Shown: positions 28,801-36,606 of the stretch, in pieces
Position numbering within the stretch: position 1 is the first letter of the stretch
Layout of the letters: the number at the start of each line of letters is the position of its first letter
Source: Cedecea selenatireducens
GTDB taxonomy: Bacteria; Pseudomonadota; Gammaproteobacteria; Enterobacterales; Enterobacteriaceae
Reading direction: 5' to 3'
NCBI RefSeq assembly: GCF_042138895.1
Contig: NZ_JBHIKW010000008.1
Location: 124,001-188,000 of the forward strand
Length of the DNA: 64,000 nucleotides
Translations under genes and position numbers: made by a program
Notes under the pieces: generated by a model
Told to the model about the DNA's origin: nothing
What the model saw: only the letters and a program-made list of their open reading frames with translations
Database searches by the model: none

Positions 28801-28940
28801 TTAGCGTCCTTCGTCACTTCGGCTTTTGCCTGAGCAATAGTATTCCTGGCGCTGTTTACCTCTGTTATAACCGGCTGGTTATTATCTTTTATATTGAGCG
28901 CTGGTGAAGGGGTGTTACTTAATGGTGTTTTCGGCTTCAT
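22869..28940 (-). CDS. Giant Ig-repeat adhesin 1, type I secretion substrate
   Basis: This is a 2023-aa protein. A polar N-terminus (1-60) ends in a run of Asp and Lys, followed by a Trp/Gly/Ala-rich hydrophobic segment (61-80, VAWWWALGASAVGGA). About 15 imperfect repeats of 95-111 aa follow, of the Big_13-like Ig type (DDTSPVVSGTL, VKVYDGTTLLGTATVD, NNTWSYADTRTL, YTARVADAAGN). A non-Ig insertion at about 985-1135 looks like a discoidin/F5-8C-like fold (WFEIDLGANYNITLIYLRASG). The last 140 residues resemble the BapA-type C-terminal secretion region (LTLSLSDVLQ, then TYHVYNTANNSAQLIVDT) and lack RTX nonapeptides. I use the ATG at 28940. The open frame begins at a GTG at 28991 with an ill-placed ribosome site. 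It is probably exported by the adjacent system and binds surfaces or host glycans (inference). Confidence 0.85.
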   Translation of the reverse strand: MKPKTPLSNTPSPALNIKDNNQPVITEVNSARNTIAQAKAEVTKDAKKTIDKNDDDDDKKVAWWWALGASAVGGAMAILFNNHHSDHDSKPSAPTNPISPEVTELPVPDITGINDNIGTIIGNIARGGTSDATNPVLSGSISAPLTASQSIKIFDNGNLLGNAIYDSATNTWHYTDTRSLKNGDNPSYTVLVSDSEGRQSPPSTPYVIHISTLPPTATAAITSVIDDVGAITGEVVNGGNTDDTHLQLSGNLSGSLADGETVRIYDGGVFLGTATVDNTSNTWSYNDTRTLVNGDKPSYTAQVINSTGIESAAGVAYKVNIVDLLPAATASISRVQDDSGQVARGAVTNDTTLELQGTLDKALEAGDTVRIYDGTLFLGTAVIDNLNLTWNFTDPRTLDDGAKPFYTAKVTNALGSESNAQPGYNVIVDITPPSTTASVTGLADDVGIVTGNVARGGSTDDTSPVVSGTLSSALVTGETVKVYDGTTLLGTATVDSVNNTWSYADTRTLANGSTPSYTARVADAAGNLSAAGTAYTVTIDTTAPITTASVTGVADDVGTVTGNVARGGSTDDTSPVVSGTLSSALVTGETVKVYDGTTLLGTATVDSVNNTWSYADTRTLANGSTPSYTARVADAAGNQSTAGTAYTVTIETAAPTTTANITGVADNVGVTTGNVGNNSSTDDSSLVISGTISATLRSGETLAIYDGNTRLGTATISQGTSWSYTASSLSTGTHSFTARVEKDTGLNGADSASFNTNITSLSTLSASDNVGTSTGVLTSRSSTDDATPTLSGTLTAQLLSGEKVGIYDGTTRLGYATVNASGTGWEYTPTTGLSSGEHTFSAKIEKADGTILIASDDFTLTFVPYQTVEITTVNDNAGGSQGNIANNGVTDDITPLIGGTLSATLGSGDSIVVYDGTTRLGTATVDSSNPSALTWSLAVGPLSGGTHNLTARVENTSGQNGATSGERVFIVSGLTIDTFTDNTPTLNGSTFNTGDLPLNNPVRYVRLSGLTASTFGAGDVEVWAMVNGVLTNVALNKLNITSSGGGNTLLNNGASGYGNIGYVANPDGKGWFEIDLGANYNITLIYLRASGYGNTQLDTVLSISSTSMINHSNSDLLLGNNPDIKSYYRPGQKDGNYTLTNPGVVSDDSTPLLSGSITSKLSTGQHIYIYDGTTRLGEATINETTQRWSFQVQTPLSDGNHAFTAKVESGSTVLLTADTINVLIVPSQVITINGATEDSGRNLVIPDGGVGYDSTPTFTGTLSTALKAGEVLAIYNGTVRSIITSIDNNTLTWTYTPAELTSSQNNYTVRVEMESGSFVTNSSQTTFTYNYLTSSLKMSDNVGTITGNIEKNGTTDDTTPLLSGVLSQPLASGEQLAIYDKTLGRIGYAVVDAVTRTWSFTPTLTTGSYNLSAVIENSAGTVISSPSDYQINVVDPGYVPTQVVAITTVTNGGVVVPDGHSIAIPSNSTAVVLNGTLSTQLKPGDVIRIYASGTLLNGYATVDSTGLAWSYTYYSAGLKNVTAEVYNQATGGTSVSSAAKVVNEIITTNAFGGTYGDDVGSVTGETLFRNTSSTSRLNTDDNEPEVKLNFTSALLSVEQVSVYLDGVKVGMATLNAARTVATYAFLTPLALGQHSIELKVENQDGTLSNISVSGYVNIIVPSTGALLTTTDITGYTDNQGVNQGTVTTSVSTDDNTPTLRGTISNALRPGESVVIYRNGTKLGSAIVDASGLTWSYTPSLAAGESNITARVENSGTGDLGNFSPRFTYNYAVTSITSLNDDSGFHTGLFASGSSSDDTSPDLRGTLTSPLLAGEHVAIYVDTTKLAGYATVDPITNTWTYSASGLTVGNHNITAKIVAADDTILSSSSAYTINIVTNEQLNIVVQTSLNGSAIGNNSALPGVQVTNGRQIDFTQLSSHGKVARVDLGDDKSALTLSLSDVLQSDSNIFDDKIFAGLNTANGQHQMVITSASVNAGTLTITSGTWVYSNDVTAGGQTYHVYNTANNSAQLIVDTDIKNSITSVI
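26995..27645 (-). repeat. Near-identical tandem 333-bp repeat inside giant adhesin 1
   Basis: Two consecutive Ig-repeat units are almost identical at DNA level with a period of 333 bp (111 codons). The same sequence starts at 26995 and again at 27328, with only scattered base changes. Neighbouring repeats are much more diverged. This indicates a recent duplication or gene conversion within the repeat array. Confidence 0.85.
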
Positions 28941-29343
28941 GTTTAATTGATTTCCACTGAAATGAGAATGAGCAAGCGAAGGGTAAAGCACTCCCTTTTT
29001 AATTTTCTTTTTTTAGTTTAACCAGAATTACTGTATGTACAATAGATTAGAGTATTGATGCGTTATTTTATATTTTAATTTTTATCCGCCGTTATGTGTT
29101 TATCTTTTTGTTAAAAATCAATAAAAACAATGAATTGTGTTTTTGATTTGATTTGATTTGGATTGGTTTTTTGTGTTTATTTTATTGTGTAACTTTACAC
29201 ATGTGTATTTTTGCTTGTGTAGTTGGAGTGTGATGAAGGGGGAAGTATCGCTTGATAATACTTTAGCACGTGTAAGGAGAGGCCGATTTTATCAGGTTTT
29301 TATAATCGGCCACTTCATTAAACTAAATCGATCGGTCTGCGTT
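28941..29343. promoter_or_regulatory. Region between giant adhesins 1 and 2
   Basis: This roughly 400-bp AT-rich region upstream of adhesin 1 includes three tandem GATTT units (29145-29159) and a perfect 12-bp palindrome TACACATGTGTA (29196-29207), a candidate operator. A hairpin (GGCCGATT/AATCGGCC, 29281-29311) lies about 33 bp past the stop of adhesin 2. Adhesin 1 thus probably has its own promoter. No gene is supported. Confidence 0.45.
29281..29311 (-). terminator. Terminator-like hairpin after giant adhesin 2
   Basis: Perfect 8-bp arms GGCCGATT and AATCGGCC enclose a 15-nt loop with further A/T pairing. There is no U-tract. It is placed like the hairpin after adhesin 1, just beyond the stop codon. 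Confidence 0.55.
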
Positions 29344-32300
29344 TTAAATGATGATTACATGGCTGTTTATCAGGGTCGTAACATCTGTAGTATTCAGTAC
29401 TGTACCTTGCAAAATAATATTTTGCATTGTAGTGCCTGTACCTTTTCCATCGATATCAATCGTAATGTTGGTATTACCACCCCCGGTGGTTATGGTTACC
29501 CAATCGGCTATGTTAGATCCGCTACTTCCTTTTAAGCCAACCAGTAAGTCGCCGATATCTAGTTTGTCGCCGCTTGTGCCATTCCACGCCTCAAAATCCT
29601 TGATGATATCGGTGGCGTTGCCAGTGGCATCTCCCGCACGCCAGACAAATAAATCGTTATCCGTGGCTGTGCCTCCGATACCTCCGCCCCGACCCCACAT
29701 AGTGTCATTGCCGCGGCCACCAATAATAGTGTCATTACCATAACCGCCCATTATCCAGTCATTGCCGTCCCCTGCGTCGATATAATCATTGCCACCACCC
29801 ATTACTTGCTCAAACATCCGGTTTTCTGTGTTACTGCCGCCGGGTCCATCTCTTAGAGCATTCAGGGTAGTGTTGTACGCATCTGCAGTAGTTCCGGTAT
29901 TGTCTGTGGCGCCAGCAATATTTTTTCCATCAGATTCAATGATAGCCGCGCCTTTATTCGTCGTATTATCTGAATCTGCGTCAACGGCTGCACCGCCACC
30001 GCCGGAGGTTCTGTTGCTACCATCAGGTCCATATCCGGCTGAACCGCTAACGGCTGCACCCAGAGTGCTGCCTGAAGAAATGCTGGTTGTATTTGTGCCA
30101 CCATTGCCTCCATTACCGGCGCCGACTCCACCCACGGCACCTGTTGACCCTCCAACATAAAAACCACCGCCGCCGCCACCACCGCCACCATATCCACCTG
30201 CTGAGCCGTTCATGGTGTTATTGACGTTAGAACCAGAGAATCCATCACCAAAAATAATATCGTTCCCAGCCCCGCCAAAGATTCGGTCATCGCCACCGCC
30301 GCCTGCGCCAGGTGCACCGGTGCGTGTTCCTGACGCTCCACCGCCACCCCCACCGCCAGAACCATCGCCGAAAATAAGATCGTTCTCTGTGGTACCAATT
30401 AAAGTATCGGCGAGGCCAATGCCGGCGCTACCGGCTTCACCGGTTCCCGATGAGACACTTATTGCACCTTTTCCTCCTTTTCCTGATTCATCTCCCCAAA
30501 TAACAGCCTGTGAATTTCCTATATTAAATTGGAGATTGCCATGAATATCATATTGACGGCCCCATGCATCAGGTTCAGAAATGGTATAAGAAACTTCAGC
30601 TGCAGTACCATTTTCAATAAGCGATGAGGGGGTTTGGTTATAGGTAATGCGCACTTTACCGGATACGATATCTTGCATAGTGATTCGGGTTGTGACGTTA
30701 CCGTTCAGATAAACAGTGGCATTAGTGAGGATGTCAAAGGTGATGAATATCTTATCGGGGCGAGCATCCGGCTGTAAGCCAAAATGAGCCAATGTCAGTA
30801 TTTCTCCATTGGATGAGCCATTGACTAAAAATCCATCTGATGGTTGATCGGAACTGCTAGTAGAGCGATTGAGTTGAAGGGCTGTTTGTGGCTGCAGGCT
30901 GGCAAGAGGGCCAGAAGCATCCACAAGCTGGCTGCCAAGTGATATCACAGCGCGGTTACCCGCGAGGTCGACCTGCTGAATTTTTAAATTGGTATAGTTG
31001 CCAGCAGGAATATTTACCCATTGATCCAATGTTGCCGTGGCGGCGCTGGTGGTAAATGTCGCTAGTTGCTCGCCTGTATCAACGACACCATTATTGTTTG
31101 TGTCGTTAAAAAAGATAATGGTGGATGATACTTCACCAGTACCTGTTAGTTGGGGTTCTGTACTGATAATACCATCGTCGTTAGCGCCGCTATTTAATTT
31201 TGCCGTAATGACCGAGCTGGTATCAAGAATTATTGGGCTATGTGCCGCAGATGCGGAGGAGCTATTTCCGGCGGTATTATTCGCGATTGCCTTAATATTA
31301 TTGTAAGTCCCGCTGGCCATAACCGTGGTTGTAATACTGGTTGTACCATTAGCACTGAGGGTTCCGCTCCCCAGTAATTCCCCTGCATCTACCACACCAT
31401 TGTTATTAACATCATTGAATACGCGAACGGCAGAACCATCGGTTCCTGTGAGATTAAAGGTCATTGTTGTAACGTTAGTCACATTATCCGTATCGGATGT
31501 ACCGCTATCGGAGGACGCACTGAGATCAAGCGTAGGCGTTGAGGGCGTGATAGGTGTAGTTCCTGTATATACCGTCACGGTATAAGCGGTTCCGGCGGCG
31601 GATTGTGTACCTAATGAGTCAGTTACGCGGGCGGTATAGGAGGGTTTATCTCCGCTCGAGAGCGTTCTGGTATCGGTGTAGCTCCAGGTTCCACCGGCTG
31701 TATTGATGGTGGCGGTGCCGAGGAAAACCAAACCGTCATAGATACGCACACTTTCACCTGTAGCAAGTGTTGCACTCAATGTGCCCGAAATTACCAGGCT
31801 TGTGTCGTCAGTTGTGCCTCCATTGGGGACGTTGCCGGTAACGGGCCCCACGCTATCCGTTACTCCGGTCACCGCTGCGACAGTTGTCGGACCTGTGGTT
31901 ACCACATTCACATGGTAGGCAGAACCCGCTGTTGAAAGATTACCTGCTGCGTCTGCCACCTGTGCGGTATAAGAAGGGGTTGCACCATTTGCCAGAGTGC
32001 GTGTTTCCGTATAGCTCCAACTGTTTGTAGCATTATTAACGGAAGCAATTCCGAGGAAAGTAACGCCGTCATATATACGCACGACTTCACCGTTAGCCAG
32101 AGATGTGCTGAGAGTACCGGAAATGACCAACTGGGTGTCGTCAGTTGTCCCTCCGTTAGCAACATTCCCCGTAACTATACCAACATTGTCGGCTACTCCG
32201 GTAACACTAGCCGTGGTTGTCGGGGCAGTGGTATCAATAGTCACACTATAAGCCGTGCCTGACGCTGACATATTGCCGGCTGTATCTGCAACCCGTGCGG

Positions 32301-34842
32301 TATAAGAAGTGATTGCACCGTTGAGTAGGGTACGAGTGTCGGTATAACTCCAGTTGTTGGTGCTGGGGTTAATTGTAGCCACGCCAAGAAATACCGTGCC
32401 GTCATAGATTCGGACCGTTTCGCCGGTTGCCGGGGTTGCGTTAAGCGTCCCGGTGATGACCAGTCTGGTGTCATCAGTCGTTGTGCCATTTTCAACGTTG
32501 CCGGTGATAATTCCCGTATCATCGGCAACGCCAGTGACGCTAGCTGTCGTCTCCGGCACGGAAGTCACAATGGTCACGTTCCATGCTGTTCCAGCCGTAG
32601 AGAGATTACCAGCAGCATCAGAAACTTGTGCCGTAAAAGAAGGTGTTGCACCATCATCCAGGATTCTGGTGTCGGTGTAATGCCAGGTTTTATTTACGTT
32701 ATCAACGGTAGCGGTACCCAGGAAGGTAGAGCCATCATAAACACGCACGCTTTCTCCGATCTCCAGTGCCTTGTGCAGCGTGCCGCTTATTTCGAGGCTC
32801 TGGTCATCAGTTGTGCCGCCAGCAGCGACCTCGCCTGTGACAATACCTACATTGTCAGTTACCGCAGTGACTTCGGCTATATTGGTTTCAATCGTGACGC
32901 TGTAAGCATCACCTGCATCTGACTGAGCGCCAATACTGTTTGCAACCCGTGCGGTATAGGAGGGAGACGTGCCATTCGTCAGAGTTCGTGTATCGGTGTA
33001 ACTCCATGTGCTAGTGCTGACATTAATCGTGGCATTGCCGAGGTATGTCGTACCGTCATATATACGCACAGTTTCCTGTAAGGCGGGGACTTTGCTAAGC
33101 GTACCTGAAATAACCAGATTGGTGTCATCGGTAGTACCGCCGTTTGCCACGTTGCCGGTGACAGCACCCACGTTATCCGTTACTCCGGTAACAGTAGCTG
33201 TCGTGGCAGGGACAGTCGTATCTATGGTGACGCTATAGGGCGTACCTGCGTCAGACATATTTCCTGCTGCATCAGCAACTCGTGCTGTATAAGAAGGCGC
33301 TGCGCCGTTTTTCAGGCTTCGCGTGTCTGCATAACGCCAGGTATTGTTGCTTAAATCAACGGTAGCAATACCCAGGAAGGTGGCGCCATCATAAATGCGA
33401 ATGGTCTCTCCGTTTGCTGCTGCGGCGCTAAGCGTACCTGAAATAACCAAACTGGTGTCGTCAGTTGTTCCCCCGTTAGCAACATTACCCGTGATGACCC
33501 CAGCATCGTCAGCTACGCCGGTGACTATTGCTGAGGTAGCTGGCACAGAAGTATCAATGGTTACGCTATAGGGCACACCTGCAGCGGACTGATTTCCTGC
33601 GGCATCGGTGACTCGCGCGGTATAGGAGGGGATGGCACCGTTAACCAGGGTACGGGAGTCAGTATATGTCCAGGTTTGATTTACCCTGTCAACGCTGGCC
33701 ATACCAAGAAACGTCATGCCGTCATAGACGCGGATGGTATCACCCGCCACAAGGGGGCCGTTAAGCGTCCCGGAGATAAATAAATGCGAGTCATCGGTTG
33801 TATTGCCGCTCGTAACATTGCCGGTAATAATCCCAACGTCATCTTCAACTCCGGTCACGGTTGCCGTTGTCGTAGGCGGGGATGTATCTATAGACACACT
33901 CCATGACGCACCGGATGAATTAAAATTCCCATCAGAATCGGCAACCTGGGCGTTGTAAGATGGTTTGTCGCCGTCGCTAAGTGTACGGGCATCGATATAA
34001 CGCCAGGTCTGCCCGATGTTGTCCACGATAGCCGTTCCCAGGAAGGTTTTGCCGTCATAGATGCGAACAGTTTCACCGTCTTTCAGTGGGGCGCTTAGCG
34101 AGCCAGAGAGCTGTAAACTTGTCTCATTCGTTGCTCCGCCATTCTCCATGACGGTGCCAGTATGAGTCACCACACTGTTAATGTTGGCGGTCGTGGTGGG
34201 GAGAATGACAATATGAATCTCATAAGACTCACTCACCTGCGACGCTGTGCCATCACTATCGATAACCTGAGCGGTATAGGACGGATTAACACCATTCTTC
34301 AACGATCTGGTATCAGCATAACGCCAGGTCAGGGTGGCAGCATCGAAAGTGGCATTGCCGAGGAAATTACCGTTGTCGAATATGTTTATGGTTTGTCTGG
34401 CGGTGAGGGGGGCTGTGGTTTTGCCTGTTAATATAGGATTTGCATCATCTGAAATCCCACCTCTTGTAATATTCCCGATAATGGGGCCAACATTATCATT
34501 GATCGCGGTTATTTCTGCGCCGGGTATCGCCGTCACACCTTCAGGCGGCGTTGGCCTGGCTGGCAAGTCAGGGCGTGGTTCATCTCCTGAACTATGACCA
34601 CCCAATATCGCTGCCGTAACGCCACCCAGCGCGCCAATACCCAGAGCCCACCATCCAAGTTTTTTATAGCCCTCGTGATCATCTTTATTCTCAACGTTTT
34701 TTTTTGCTTCACGGGTTATCAGATGAGAGCCAGGGGTAACGGTGGTTTGTCCTGCCCCCGGACCTGATATGATCTGTTCCTGGCTATTCTTAGTGGAATT
34801 TTCAATTGATTCTTTATGGCGGGCTGAATATGTTTTCTTCAT
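29344..34842 (-). CDS. Giant Ig-repeat/RTX adhesin 2, type I secretion substrate
   Basis: This is a 1832-aa protein. Its N-terminus matches adhesin 1 in plan: a polar 60 residues, then a hydrophobic Trp/Gly segment at 62-82 (LGWWALGIGALGGV). Nine Ig-like repeats of about 100 aa follow, then two repeats with a DxNNNGVVDxGE calcium-loop motif. A beta-rich domain contains LTLAHFGLQPD and IWGDESG. Next are RTX nonapeptides (NDLIFGDGSG, GAGNDIIFGDG, GNDTIIGGRGND) broken by a very Gly-rich insertion. The C-terminal secretion domain has DLFVWRAGDATGNATDIIKDF, stated in outline. I use the ATG at 34842. A GTG at 34854 is also in frame. It is likely a calcium-stabilised surface or released adhesin exported by the TolC-ABC-HlyD set. 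Confidence 0.87.
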   Translation of the reverse strand: MKKTYSARHKESIENSTKNSQEQIISGPGAGQTTVTPGSHLITREAKKNVENKDDHEGYKKLGWWALGIGALGGVTAAILGGHSSGDEPRPDLPARPTPPEGVTAIPGAEITAINDNVGPIIGNITRGGISDDANPILTGKTTAPLTARQTINIFDNGNFLGNATFDAATLTWRYADTRSLKNGVNPSYTAQVIDSDGTASQVSESYEIHIVILPTTTANINSVVTHTGTVMENGGATNETSLQLSGSLSAPLKDGETVRIYDGKTFLGTAIVDNIGQTWRYIDARTLSDGDKPSYNAQVADSDGNFNSSGASWSVSIDTSPPTTTATVTGVEDDVGIITGNVTSGNTTDDSHLFISGTLNGPLVAGDTIRVYDGMTFLGMASVDRVNQTWTYTDSRTLVNGAIPSYTARVTDAAGNQSAAGVPYSVTIDTSVPATSAIVTGVADDAGVITGNVANGGTTDDTSLVISGTLSAAAANGETIRIYDGATFLGIATVDLSNNTWRYADTRSLKNGAAPSYTARVADAAGNMSDAGTPYSVTIDTTVPATTATVTGVTDNVGAVTGNVANGGTTDDTNLVISGTLSKVPALQETVRIYDGTTYLGNATINVSTSTWSYTDTRTLTNGTSPSYTARVANSIGAQSDAGDAYSVTIETNIAEVTAVTDNVGIVTGEVAAGGTTDDQSLEISGTLHKALEIGESVRVYDGSTFLGTATVDNVNKTWHYTDTRILDDGATPSFTAQVSDAAGNLSTAGTAWNVTIVTSVPETTASVTGVADDTGIITGNVENGTTTDDTRLVITGTLNATPATGETVRIYDGTVFLGVATINPSTNNWSYTDTRTLLNGAITSYTARVADTAGNMSASGTAYSVTIDTTAPTTTASVTGVADNVGIVTGNVANGGTTDDTQLVISGTLSTSLANGEVVRIYDGVTFLGIASVNNATNSWSYTETRTLANGATPSYTAQVADAAGNLSTAGSAYHVNVVTTGPTTVAAVTGVTDSVGPVTGNVPNGGTTDDTSLVISGTLSATLATGESVRIYDGLVFLGTATINTAGGTWSYTDTRTLSSGDKPSYTARVTDSLGTQSAAGTAYTVTVYTGTTPITPSTPTLDLSASSDSGTSDTDNVTNVTTMTFNLTGTDGSAVRVFNDVNNNGVVDAGELLGSGTLSANGTTSITTTVMASGTYNNIKAIANNTAGNSSSASAAHSPIILDTSSVITAKLNSGANDDGIISTEPQLTGTGEVSSTIIFFNDTNNNGVVDTGEQLATFTTSAATATLDQWVNIPAGNYTNLKIQQVDLAGNRAVISLGSQLVDASGPLASLQPQTALQLNRSTSSSDQPSDGFLVNGSSNGEILTLAHFGLQPDARPDKIFITFDILTNATVYLNGNVTTRITMQDIVSGKVRITYNQTPSSLIENGTAAEVSYTISEPDAWGRQYDIHGNLQFNIGNSQAVIWGDESGKGGKGAISVSSGTGEAGSAGIGLADTLIGTTENDLIFGDGSGGGGGGGASGTRTGAPGAGGGGDDRIFGGAGNDIIFGDGFSGSNVNNTMNGSAGGYGGGGGGGGGFYVGGSTGAVGGVGAGNGGNGGTNTTSISSGSTLGAAVSGSAGYGPDGSNRTSGGGGAAVDADSDNTTNKGAAIIESDGKNIAGATDNTGTTADAYNTTLNALRDGPGGSNTENRMFEQVMGGGNDYIDAGDGNDWIMGGYGNDTIIGGRGNDTMWGRGGGIGGTATDNDLFVWRAGDATGNATDIIKDFEAWNGTSGDKLDIGDLLVGLKGSSGSNIADWVTITTGGGNTNITIDIDGKGTGTTMQNIILQGTVLNTTDVTTLINSHVIII

Positions 34843-35227
34843 AGAAAAATACACTTCTATATGATTAGAGAGAAGTTGGTAAATGTTTGGAGTTGTAGAT
34901 GTTGCATAAATCCAAAGTGTTATTTATTCATTCTAACTCAAAACAAATGTTAAACAATTAATGAATCAGTGACCATTCTGGCGATCGGCCTTTTTGTCTT
35001 AAGTTATGTGTACTAATGCAGTGTTTATTTAAATTAAAAAACCTTTCTTAACATGGTGTTATGCTCTTCCTGAGGTGCGTTTTTTTGCGAGGGCGTAATT
35101 GGGTTTTGTGTAATATTACTCATCCATCCCGAGCTGGCTAGGAATTTTCTTGCTTGCAAAGTTATAATCGTGATTGCGGGTGTTGTTAAGTATCACATAT
35201 ATCAGTGTCTGATGAGCTTGCCTAATT
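34843..35227. promoter_or_regulatory. Divergent promoter region between adhesin 2 and the proton-channel operon
   Basis: This 385-bp AT-rich region must hold the promoters of two divergent transcription units. A 10-bp palindrome GTAATATTAC (35110-35119) is one candidate regulatory element. No open frame is supported, and no long inverted repeat is seen. Confidence 0.4.
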
Positions 35228-36601
35228 ATGGCTGCCGGCGTTGTTAGTGTGCCTTTCATTTTATTTTACTTTGTATTCGCTGGGGCTAAGAAGATGAAAA
35301 CCTTCTCTTTCAAGAGATTCGATGCTTTTTATGCATGTGCTAGTGTTGGGGTTAGATATTTTATTTATTTTATAAAGGCCTTCTGGTCAGTGATTTTGTT
35401 GGTTGCTGGCGGTGTTTTCCTTTTTCTTGATGACATCGTTTCATCTATAAAATCCACGCCGCATCCGGCATTGGTATATACTATTTTTGCTTTTTTGATT
35501 ATGGGTATTGTTTTGGCTGGGTGGACATTAATAAAATTGTTTTTCTACGATTCTTTTGCCAGAAAATGGCGTAGAAGCGATAGTTCTCAATATGCCACCC
35601 TGGTCAATGGTTTATCACATGCGATGCCCTATAAAGAGGCCTTTGGTTTATTAGTCAGCTATGTCGAAAATCCTTTAAATCATCACCGAAATGAATTGCA
35701 GCGTCAGGTCGAGCATGCTGAAAAAGAGATCGGCGAGAGACTTTCTTTCCCGGGCTTTATTGCAGGAGCATTGGTTGGCATTGGGCTGGTGGGAACGTTT
35801 ATCGGCCTGCTTGGCGCACTTGAGGATTTGGGCAAACTTTTCGCCGCGTTAACCGGCGGGGGGGATAATAGTGACCCAACGGCAATGTTTAGTGCCATGC
35901 TTGTGCAACTTCAGGCTCCGATGAAGAGCATGGGTACTGCATTCGTTGCTTCACTTTATGGCTTGTTGGGATCTTTGATACTCGGCGCTGTTGTACTCTC
36001 CGTGGGGAAAACTGCCACCACATTACTGGGGCGGGTTCACGATACGGCATTCGATACCTTCGATAAGTTATCCATGAATTATGCTGCTCTGCAGGTGGTA
36101 AATGAAAAAACGCAGGTGAGCGATTCAGAGATGGTTCAGTTGGTAATGATCAAGGATGATTTACTATCAAAATTCTTTAATGTTACCCAGCAGCTTAGTG
36201 CAGTCACAGAGGCAATGACTGCGACCGCAAAGGCGCTCAATGAGCGTAACCTCATCGATAAAAAATTCACAACTGTATTGAGTTCTGGCTCCCACTGGAT
36301 TGATTCATGGCAGCAAATAAATGAGCAACTCACTAGTTTGCGTTCTGAGCAGCAAGGGCAAAATACAAAATTGTTACTTTCAAATAATGACATATTAAAA
36401 GCTATTAACACCTCAAGCGAAAAAATGGCGTTGTTCAATACCTTGTTAGCCGAAGCATTAGATGCATCAGAGGGGAAGGTATTTTCTGTTGGGAATGAAG
36501 TTTCGATGATTCTCGACGGGCTAAATGCCTGCCGTTACTCCTTTGAGGGTGTATCAGCTAAATTACGTACAATTGTTTCAATGTCAGTAGATAGAGATTA
36601 A
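35228..36601 (+). CDS. MotA/TolQ/ExbB-type proton channel subunit (SiiB-like)
   Basis: This 457-aa inner-membrane protein has hydrophobic segments at about 5-19, 44-67, 81-104, 174-198 and 236-260. The last two carry the MotA/TolQ/ExbB signature (GIGLVGTFIGLLGAL; MGTAFVASLYGLLGSLILGA). About 190 mostly polar helical residues follow in the cytosol. The size and plan resemble Salmonella SiiB, which with SiiA forms a proton channel acting on the SiiE adhesin exporter. The start is uncertain: the ATG at 35228 has a weak ribosome site, and an ATG at 35294 would drop the first segment. It heads an operon with a giant RTX adhesin and two MotB-like genes. A G7 run occurs at 35858-35864. Confidence 0.82.
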   Translation: MAAGVVSVPFILFYFVFAGAKKMKTFSFKRFDAFYACASVGVRYFIYFIKAFWSVILLVAGGVFLFLDDIVSSIKSTPHPALVYTIFAFLIMGIVLAGWTLIKLFFYDSFARKWRRSDSSQYATLVNGLSHAMPYKEAFGLLVSYVENPLNHHRNELQRQVEHAEKEIGERLSFPGFIAGALVGIGLVGTFIGLLGALEDLGKLFAALTGGGDNSDPTAMFSAMLVQLQAPMKSMGTAFVASLYGLLGSLILGAVVLSVGKTATTLLGRVHDTAFDTFDKLSMNYAALQVVNEKTQVSDSEMVQLVMIKDDLLSKFFNVTQQLSAVTEAMTATAKALNERNLIDKKFTTVLSSGSHWIDSWQQINEQLTSLRSEQQGQNTKLLLSNNDILKAINTSSEKMALFNTLLAEALDASEGKVFSVGNEVSMILDGLNACRYSFEGVSAKLRTIVSMSVDRD

Positions 36602-36606
36602 ACAAT

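Noticed and set aside
22869..34842. CRISPR array or DNA-level satellite because of regular repetition
   Set aside because: The periodicity is about 300 bp, entirely in frame, and encodes Ig-like protein repeats.
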